From Longimonas sp040409695 (GTDB lineage Bacteria > Bacteroidota > Rhodothermia > Rhodothermales > Salinibacteraceae): a stretch of DNA of 6,523 bases. The position numbers and the translations under genes are program-made. Below, one piece after another: positions 1 through 4,993 of this stretch. How positions within the stretch are numbered: the stretch's first letter is position 1; each line of letters begins with the position of its first letter. The DNA is taken from assembly GCF_040409695.1 (NCBI RefSeq), contig NZ_JARWGJ010000142.1, positions 1-6,523 on the forward strand, read 5' to 3'. Below the pieces are notes generated by a model that saw only the letters and a list, made by a program, of their open reading frames with translations, did not search any database and was not told the DNA's origin.

Positions 1-169
1 CGTTCAGCATGACCTGGGTGGGAAGGCAGTGCGCTCAAGTCAGCACATCCCTACACTCCACGTCATCCTGACGCCGTTAGGCGGAAGGATCTCAACGCCA
101 ACACGACAGGTGCGGCACGTCCCGTACAGACGGAGCGTCTCCCTTGCATGCTGGTCAGCAGAGCAATCC
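1..169. repeat. Tandem intergenic repeat unit, copy A (left end cut by window)
   Basis: This is the first of two copies of a roughly 168-base unit; the second begins at 199, giving a period of 198 bases. Shared blocks include CGTTCAGCATGACCTG at the left, GGCAGTGCGCTCAA, CTACACTCCACGTCATCCTG, GCGGAAGGATCTCAACGCCA, CGTACAGACGGAGCGTC and CAGCAGAGCA. The segment at 61-93 is roughly the reverse complement of the segment at 185-212, so the unit contains one arm of an imperfect palindrome whose left outer part lies before the window. Copy A differs from copy B by scattered substitutions and a one-base length change near 76-80. Long open frames through it are chance readings of the repeat, not genes. 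Confidence 0.85.
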
Positions 170-184
170 CGACCGTACGGTGCT

Positions 185-290
185 GAGATGCTTCACTGCG
201 TTCAGCATGACCTGTGGGGGAAGGCAGTGCGCTCAATTCAGCACGTTCCTACACTCCACGTCATCCTGACGCCGCAGGCGGAAGGATCTC
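185..290. repeat. Long imperfect palindrome (hairpin-forming dispersed repeat)
   Basis: The left arm at 185-212 (starting GAGATGCTTCAC) and the right arm at 259-290 (ending GGAAGGATCTC) are imperfect reverse complements, matching best over GAGAT/ATCTC and CAGCATGAC/GTCATCCTG. The 46-base centre folds further: GTGC at 227-230 pairs with GCAC at 241-244, and GGAA at 219-222 with TTCC at 246-249. In copy A the second inner stem can be kept with different bases, GGGA with TCCC. I recall similar sequences as abundant intergenic repeats in Rhodothermia and some other phyla, but could not search. It may act as a bidirectional transcription end for a gene to the left, or as a non-autonomous mobile repeat. 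Confidence 0.6.
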
Positions 291-366
291 AACGCCAGCA
301 CGACAGGCCCGGCACGCCCCGTACAGACGGAGCGTCCTCTTGCACGCCTGCCAGCAGAGCATATCC
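199..366. repeat. Tandem intergenic repeat unit, copy B
   Basis: This is the second copy of the unit at 1-169, aligning over its whole length with scattered substitutions. The roughly 29 bases between the copies (170-198) hold a perfect 10-base palindrome, ACCGTACGGT, at 172-181 and the outer part of the left hairpin arm. The unit ends just before the AT-rich promoter region at about 367. No transposase, terminal duplication or coding content is visible, so it is a non-autonomous or structural intergenic repeat rather than an insertion sequence. Confidence 0.85.
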
Positions 367-426
367 ATTTACGTATTGTAGATATTACCCCATCGAAAGC
401 GAAAGGACGAAACGTTTTGTTTGCGA

Positions 427-456
427 TTGGCGAAGTTTGTTTGTAAATATTATAAT
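427..456 (+). promoter_or_regulatory. Predicted promoter of the five-gene operon
   Basis: A perfect TATAAT sits at 451-456 with TTGGCG at 427-432 as the -35 box (4 of 6 matches to TTGACA) and an 18-base spacer. It lies in the most AT-rich stretch of the window, just upstream of the first gene. Transcription would start near 463, giving a leader of about 85 bases. I saw no TAnnTTTG box, the -7 element known from Bacteroides and Flavobacterium, properly placed here. The prediction therefore assumes a standard sigma-70-like consensus. Confidence 0.5.
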
Positions 457-464
457 GTTACAAA
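440..464. promoter_or_regulatory. Inverted repeat overlapping the -10 box (candidate operator)
   Basis: TTTGTAA at 440-446 and TTACAAA at 458-464 are perfect 7-base inverted repeats separated by 11 bases. The predicted -10 box at 451-456 lies between the arms. This arrangement is typical of sites where a dimeric repressor blocks polymerase. No regulator gene is visible in the window, and AT-rich sequence can produce such dyads by chance, so the role is inference. Confidence 0.35.
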
Positions 465-547
465 GTACAACAGCCTTTCGTACCATCAGTGTCCTCCTCA
501 ACTTCCGCCGGGCGCGCGGACGCTCCTCCGTTTAGTTCCACTTCTTT

Positions 548-1228
548 ATGGCTCGCCGTCGATCCGAATCTGTCAATGTCTGGCCGGTATTCACCGACGC
601 CATGCTGGCGTTTGCGCTTGTTATGGTTCTCATGGTCACGTATCAGGTGGCCCGGTTTATTGAGTTGGATGATGAGGAAGAGGAGCCGTGGATTGAGTTG
701 CGCGAGGAAGAACAAGTACAAATCAATGAGCGCGTAGAAGAACTCAGGCGTCAAGGATACGACATCGAGATCACCCGCGATGGAATCATCCAGAACCTGC
801 AGTTTGGGTCGGATGTGACGTTCGAAAGCGGGAATGACGCGTTGAGTGATCTTGGGGCGGACCTCATGCAGCAAATTGCTCAAGAGATTACCGGCCAGAC
901 AGGAGGCGAGCGCCTTGAAACGCTCACCGAAGTCCAGGTGCAGGGACACACTGACAATGTGCCGATTAGCGGAGCCTTCCGGTCGAATTGGGAGCTGAGC
1001 ACCGCACGAGCCACGCGTGTGATCGAATCGCTCATTGATGGTGGACTCAATCCAACCGAGTTAGACATGTCTGCGTCTGGGTACGGCGAGTTTCGTCCGC
1101 GCAACTGCCCGTCTGGAGATATTGAAGCATGTAACGAAACAGCCGCTGAGCGCGCCGAGAACCGCCGTCTCGAAATGCGTCTCGTCTTTACCGATACGCC
1201 ACCGCCTGGGTGGGTGCCTGAATACTGA
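548..1228 (+). CDS. MotB/ZorB-like membrane protein with OmpA peptidoglycan-binding domain
   Basis: The protein has 226 residues, with a short basic cytoplasmic start (MARRR), one membrane helix at about residues 14-35, a very acidic linker with coiled-coil character (about 39-70), and an OmpA/MotB C-terminal domain (about 80-215). The domain shows GHTDNVP at 133-139, the NWELSTARA block at 147-155, GYGE at 178-181 and NRR at 205-207. D136 and R154 are the likely peptidoglycan-contacting residues. The helix begins WPVFTDAML, with Asp17 placed as the proton-channel Asp of MotB; this places it nearer MotB/ZorB than a plain OmpA porin. C187 and C195 could form a periplasmic disulfide. An in-frame TAG at 533-535 makes the ATG at 548 the only plausible start; no Shine-Dalgarno sequence is visible. 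It is first in the operon. OmpA-family proteins are known partners of FtsZl-1 loci. No MotA or ExbB homologue is present. Confidence 0.9.
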   Translation: MARRRSESVNVWPVFTDAMLAFALVMVLMVTYQVARFIELDDEEEEPWIELREEEQVQINERVEELRRQGYDIEITRDGIIQNLQFGSDVTFESGNDALSDLGADLMQQIAQEITGQTGGERLETLTEVQVQGHTDNVPISGAFRSNWELSTARATRVIESLIDGGLNPTELDMSASGYGEFRPRNCPSGDIEACNETAAERAENRRLEMRLVFTDTPPPGWVPEY

Positions 1229-1284
1229 CCGCCTGTAACAGCGCCTTGCCTGTTCCCGTTACGCATTGCTATTTCTAATCGTCT

Positions 1285-2661
1285 ATGGTTTCTTCTAAGC
1301 ACACCGACACTTTTCTGTGGATGTCCTGGGCTGGACTGCTTGCGCTTCTGGTCGTGATGGTCGGATGCGTAGACCCGCCGCTTTCTGATGACGAAGCGCC
1401 GCCGCTCGTCGAAGAAATCAACCGGCACATTGAGTCAGTGGGCGACATAACGCCCCACCCTGAACAGGAAGTCGGCGATCTACAGGTGTACGTAGACCGT
1501 TCGGCGAGTATGCGTCCGTACACGCTTGGAGGGGAGTCGGTCTACTTCGACTTGCTGAGTACACTCGACGGGCAACTCGCTGGCCAGGTCGACTTTTACG
1601 GATTCGGATATCCATCGCAAGAACAAGGGCAAGTCGTTGAACCGGCTGACCCATTCTTTCTGGAAGATCCCGATGCGTATCTGTGGGTCAACAACGACTA
1701 CGGGCCGCTCTTTGCCGACCTCGATCCGGATCAGCCTCATCTGATTATCAGCGATGGCGTGCAATCGGCCCCTGAAGAAGGCGCTCGATTTGGAGGTATT
1801 GTGAGCTCTATTGGAGCCTGGCTTGAAACCGGAGGAATCTTCACGCTGCTCGCCTACCGGGGGCCGTATGACGGTACGTACTATCACGAGGTGCCCGAGA
1901 TAGGATCCATTGCATACAGCTGCGACGATCGCCCTTTTTACGGATTTGGGTTTTTTCCGTCGGTCGCGGCCAAGCAAGAATATCTTAACATCCTGGAAGC
2001 CGCCGATGGCGTGGAAACGGCTCACGAGATAACGATTGGCACGTCGAGTACTTCGGTTGAGCCGCGCGAGCGGGCGCATCCGGTCGATGACCAGCGGCGA
2101 GGCGAGCGGCTCTTTCGCTCGCTCACCGACCACCGCGATACGCATCCCGATGTAGGGAACGTCTTCTCGGGCCGTGTGGCTAACCCGAATGCGAGTCCGG
2201 GGGCCCCCTTACAGTTCGATGTGTCGGTCGACAGCACGGTGCTGCCCTGGCGCACCCTGTCAGAGGCCAACCGCGAGCGGGTCATGGACGCTCTGCAACC
2301 TACCTTCCAGCATTGGCGCATCGACACCCTCTCGGTGGCCAATAGTAATGTCGTCCTTACGAAAACCGACGAACCCCGCATCTTCAACACCGACGCCACG
2401 GTCCACGACACCTGGCAGGCCCATGTCGATGCGTCAATGTCTTACGTTCCGCAGCAACGACGCGAGCGCATCGCCTCGGTGGTACAACTGGGACTTGGCG
2501 CATCGGGAGCCAACCGACTCATTCCCGATGACCTGTCTGTCCGTCGCGACGACGACCCGTCCGCATGTAGCCAGACCCTCAACATCCAACAAACCATGGG
2601 CGCCGTGATCCGCGAACACTACGTGCTGGGTGAGGCGCTGCTGGTTACAGAGTGGCGATGA
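1285..2661 (+). CDS. Predicted vWA-domain lipoprotein of a tubulin-like (FtsZl-1) locus
   Basis: The protein has 458 residues. A hydrophobic segment at about 10-27 ends in MVGC, a slightly atypical lipobox that would place the lipidated Cys at residue 28, followed by a Pro- and acid-rich linker. The vWA domain starts with LQVYVDRSASM: Asp71, Ser73 and Ser75 form the DxSxS part of the metal-ion-dependent adhesion site. The later HLIISDGVQS strand holds Asp157, another common vWA metal-site position. The third (Thr) metal ligand is not obvious. The vWA fold seems to end near residue 210-220; the remaining 240 residues are of no family I recognise. An in-frame TAA at 1276-1278 fixes the ATG at 1285. 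The gap from the first gene is 56 bases. The acidic stretch after the helix fits export to the periplasm. A vWA protein is a reported partner of FtsZl-1 tubulin homologues, and I infer the same role here. Confidence 0.8.
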   Translation: MVSSKHTDTFLWMSWAGLLALLVVMVGCVDPPLSDDEAPPLVEEINRHIESVGDITPHPEQEVGDLQVYVDRSASMRPYTLGGESVYFDLLSTLDGQLAGQVDFYGFGYPSQEQGQVVEPADPFFLEDPDAYLWVNNDYGPLFADLDPDQPHLIISDGVQSAPEEGARFGGIVSSIGAWLETGGIFTLLAYRGPYDGTYYHEVPEIGSIAYSCDDRPFYGFGFFPSVAAKQEYLNILEAADGVETAHEITIGTSSTSVEPRERAHPVDDQRRGERLFRSLTDHRDTHPDVGNVFSGRVANPNASPGAPLQFDVSVDSTVLPWRTLSEANRERVMDALQPTFQHWRIDTLSVANSNVVLTKTDEPRIFNTDATVHDTWQAHVDASMSYVPQQRRERIASVVQLGLGASGANRLIPDDLSVRRDDDPSACSQTLNIQQTMGAVIREHYVLGEALLVTEWR

Positions 2662-2720
2662 CACGGCACAGACTTACGCATACGCATTGCTTTCCTGCAT
2701 TCAAGTCCAAACAAAAACAC

Positions 2721-3140
2721 ATGGTACTCACCGTTATCTTTCTGGGCACAGCCCTCATTTTCTTAAGCATCACCACCTTCCTGGCTCGGGGCGACATCAA
2801 GTCGATGGGGCGGCAAGGGCCCGCACGCATTGCTGAGCACCTGAGGGGCCGTAACCGTACGGTGCTCGGGGTTGTGGCCGCTATCCTGGTAGGCGTTGCG
2901 CTTTTAGAGGTGCTCATTCCGGTTGTGCACGAGGGCCTGGAAGATCTGCAGTTCGTCGTTGGAGACCTGCTGAATGCCTCACCCGCAGCAGTGACTACGC
3001 TCGGCTCGGGTGGGGGGATTTCGTGGGGGCTGTACCTTGTGCTTCTGGTAGCCACCGTGTTGGGCGTGCTGGCAGGTAGCATCTGGGCGTGCAAGTCGTA
3101 CGGATCTACGCAGGGCATTGAAGCCGGCCAGCTCGTGTGA
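2721..3140 (+). CDS. Small protein with three predicted membrane helices
   Basis: Read from the ATG at 2721, the protein has 139 residues with three hydrophobic segments at about 2-22, 47-69 and 103-123. The loop between helices 1 and 2 is basic (K27, R31, R36, R42, R44, R46), so it is probably cytoplasmic. The loop between helices 2 and 3 is acidic and Gly/Ser-rich, so probably periplasmic. An alternative start at 2658 overlaps the previous stop codon as ATGA and would add 21 residues (MTRHRLTHTH...). I prefer 2721 because the helix then starts at the N-terminus and the resulting 59-base gap matches the other gaps in the operon. I recognise no family. It has three helices like ExbB or ZorA but lacks their large cytoplasmic loop, so it is not simply one of them. 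It could be an inner-membrane anchor for the tubulin-like protein encoded next. Confidence 0.7.
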   Translation: MVLTVIFLGTALIFLSITTFLARGDIKSMGRQGPARIAEHLRGRNRTVLGVVAAILVGVALLEVLIPVVHEGLEDLQFVVGDLLNASPAAVTTLGSGGGISWGLYLVLLVATVLGVLAGSIWACKSYGSTQGIEAGQLV

Positions 3141-3201
3141 CGCGTTGCCATGATCTGAAAGTTACACATCGTCTATCCTTTTCTGAAATCTTCTGTATTG
3201 T

Positions 3202-4908
3202 ATGTCTGACCACATGTTTATCATCACCGGAGGTGGCACCGGGGCCAAAGTCGCCGAATCGTTCATTCACCTGTGTGCAACCGGGCGCGGCCCCCGAAAT
3301 GTGCACATTCTTATGGTGGATACCGACACCTCCAACGGCAATGTGACGCGTGCCCGTAAAACGGCGGATGCCTATAATGCAATGCAGCGCTACGATTGGA
3401 GCGTGCAGACAACGGCATCGAGCAGCCGATGGAATCCATTAGCAAGCAGCGAGGATGTGGAAGCGGGGCTGTTTGGGACCAACATCACACTATACAGCCT
3501 TACTGAGCAGCTTGATACGGTAATTAGTGGGGGACTCAATACCGCCTCAACCACCGAGGAAGATACGCGGCAAGTACTCGAACTGCTATACGACGAAAGC
3601 GAACGAGAGGCCACGTGCGACGATGGATTTCGTGCGCGCCCCAATCTAGGATGCTTGCATCTCTCGGAGCATTTGAACAATGTGCTTGTGAGCAACAAGA
3701 ACGCCCAGAATTTCCTGGGGGCACTGGCGAATGCCGCCACTGGAACGGCATCGAACATACCGGTAATGGTAACCGCCTCTGTGTTTGGGGGAACCGGGGC
3801 CTCCCTGATTCCAGTGGTCCGTGAATGTGTAGAACGGGCGCTCGACCGTACCCAGGGCACGATGGTCAATAAAGGGCGTCTGCAGTGGAACGCGATAAAG
3901 ATTCTGCCTCACTATCAGCCGCGTGAGCGCAAAGAGAGCGTCGACCCAGATCGTTTCCTGCTCGACACGGCCAGCGCGCTGCAGTTCTACAGTAAGGTGT
4001 ACCGCACCAGCGACGCGATGTACGACGGCGTGTATGTCATTGGCTCCGATAACCCAGGACGAAACCAGGTGGAGGCGCACCTGGGCAGTGATAAGCAATC
4101 GAATCCGCCCTACTTTGAGGAGCTTATAGCGGGGCTTGCAATGCTTGACGCGATTGGTCAACCGGGCGGCGACCGTCGTACACAGGTGCGCGTGTTCGTT
4201 CCCGACATCAACCTGGCTAAGCTGCAATGGCAGCACTTGCCTTACAGCAACACAGGAGCTTTACGTGAGCAGTTCGCCTACTTGCTTCACCTGGCGGCCT
4301 TTCATCTGCGGCAGGGGGGCCAAGAAGACTTCTCGAAAGGGCTCGACCGGATGATTGCCAGCATGTCGCCAGGTCATCTGAAACAGCTGGGGTGGTACAG
4401 TAGCATCATTGATCGATGGGCCAACAGCCACTTTGCGCAGTACCAGCAGGCTGGAAAGCAGGATCGCCCGGCTCTTATTCAAGATGGAGCCGCAGCCGGA
4501 GAGTGGACGTTTGGGGCCCGACAAACCGAGGTCGCAGAGTATTTTGCACGTCTGTTGCTCTGGGCGGAATCCACATTGAAAGGGGGCGAGGTGAGTTTGC
4601 TTTCTCACACCAGATCTGACTACTCCGCGATTCATCAGGCCATGGCAAATGTAAGTGCTGATGACGTAGAGGTAGACCAGGAAGAAACCGACACGGCTAT
4701 GGTACGCACGCTTCGCGCTGCACTCGCTGCCATGGCCCGCCTCCATCACAAGGATGTGCGCCTGAAGGTCGACGTAGACGCCTTCCGTCTGATTGACTCC
4801 GACAGCTGCATCCCGCTGGGCATTACAACTCCAGAGGTGCACCAAGCACTGCATTTGAATAAGCGCAACAACATCCCCGACGAGTACACCCGCACCCGGG
4901 TTGCGTAG
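3202..4908 (+). CDS. Tubulin/FtsZ-superfamily GTPase, FtsZl-1 (Tubulin_2-like) type
   Basis: The protein has 568 residues and no signal peptide or membrane helix, so it should be cytoplasmic. It begins MFIITGGGTGAKVAES (residues 5-20), matching the first phosphate-binding loop of FtsZ, where a beta strand leads into a GG-G turn. NVHILMVDTDTSN (33-45) parallels the FFAVNTDAQAL stretch of FtsZ. VTASVFGGTGASLIPVV (190-206) matches the tubulin/FtsZ signature (GGGTGTG followed by APVV). DRFLLDTASALQFY (250-263) probably corresponds to the loop and core helix that contact the guanine base. I could not place the catalytic T7 loop (NxDxxD in FtsZ), so GTP binding is better supported than hydrolysis. 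At 568 residues it is much longer than FtsZ (about 380), and the C-terminal half is unlike FtsZ. An in-frame TGA at 3184-3186 limits the start to 3202 or Met5. The gap from the preceding gene is 61 bases. The vWA and OmpA neighbours fit the FtsZl-1 family. Filament formation is inferred from the superfamily. Confidence 0.85.
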   Translation: MSDHMFIITGGGTGAKVAESFIHLCATGRGPRNVHILMVDTDTSNGNVTRARKTADAYNAMQRYDWSVQTTASSSRWNPLASSEDVEAGLFGTNITLYSLTEQLDTVISGGLNTASTTEEDTRQVLELLYDESEREATCDDGFRARPNLGCLHLSEHLNNVLVSNKNAQNFLGALANAATGTASNIPVMVTASVFGGTGASLIPVVRECVERALDRTQGTMVNKGRLQWNAIKILPHYQPRERKESVDPDRFLLDTASALQFYSKVYRTSDAMYDGVYVIGSDNPGRNQVEAHLGSDKQSNPPYFEELIAGLAMLDAIGQPGGDRRTQVRVFVPDINLAKLQWQHLPYSNTGALREQFAYLLHLAAFHLRQGGQEDFSKGLDRMIASMSPGHLKQLGWYSSIIDRWANSHFAQYQQAGKQDRPALIQDGAAAGEWTFGARQTEVAEYFARLLLWAESTLKGGEVSLLSHTRSDYSAIHQAMANVSADDVEVDQEETDTAMVRTLRAALAAMARLHHKDVRLKVDVDAFRLIDSDSCIPLGITTPEVHQALHLNKRNNIPDEYTRTRVA

Positions 4909-4926
4909 CCGCTGCCGGCCTTGGTG

Positions 4927-4944
4927 AGCCTGTTAGCTCAGGCT
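4927..4944 (+). other. Small intergenic hairpin between genes 4 and 5
   Basis: AGCCTG at 4927-4932 pairs perfectly with CAGGCT at 4939-4944 around a 6-base loop. No run of T follows; the next bases are C-rich. It is therefore not a convincing intrinsic terminator, and gene 5 probably stays in the same transcript. It might be an RNA-processing or stability element that adjusts expression between the tubulin-like gene and gene 5, or it may be chance. Confidence 0.3.
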
Positions 4945-4993
4945 GTACCCCTTCCCTTCCGCATCCGCTAAAAATCTTCAGCCTTACCCAGTT

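Noticed and set aside
1..366. CRISPR array or insertion sequence
   Set aside because: There are only two long repeat units with partial palindromes, no short regular repeats with unique spacers, and no transposase gene or flanking target duplication.
29..535. A 168-codon open frame across the upstream region
   Set aside because: It reads straight through both repeat copies and the promoter; its protein contains the same repeat-derived phrases twice (HVILTP) and has no recognisable fold.
458..4854. Minus-strand open frames opposite the genes (for example 1480-2145, 3646-4236 and 4261-4854)
   Set aside because: They lie antisense to well-supported genes, show no recognisable domains, and are explained by the codon bias of the real frames.
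548..4908. A Zorya defence locus, suggested by the ZorB-like first gene
   Set aside because: No ZorA (MotA-like with long tail), ZorC, ZorD helicase or ZorE is visible; the neighbours are a vWA lipoprotein and a tubulin homologue instead.
3202..4908. Housekeeping FtsZ for cell division
   Set aside because: The N-terminal motifs are related but diverged, the protein is 568 residues long, the C-terminal half is unlike FtsZ, and there is no division-cluster context such as ftsA, ftsQ or mur genes.
4927..4944. Intrinsic terminator after the tubulin-like gene
   Set aside because: The stem is only 6 base pairs and is followed by C-rich sequence, not a T run.
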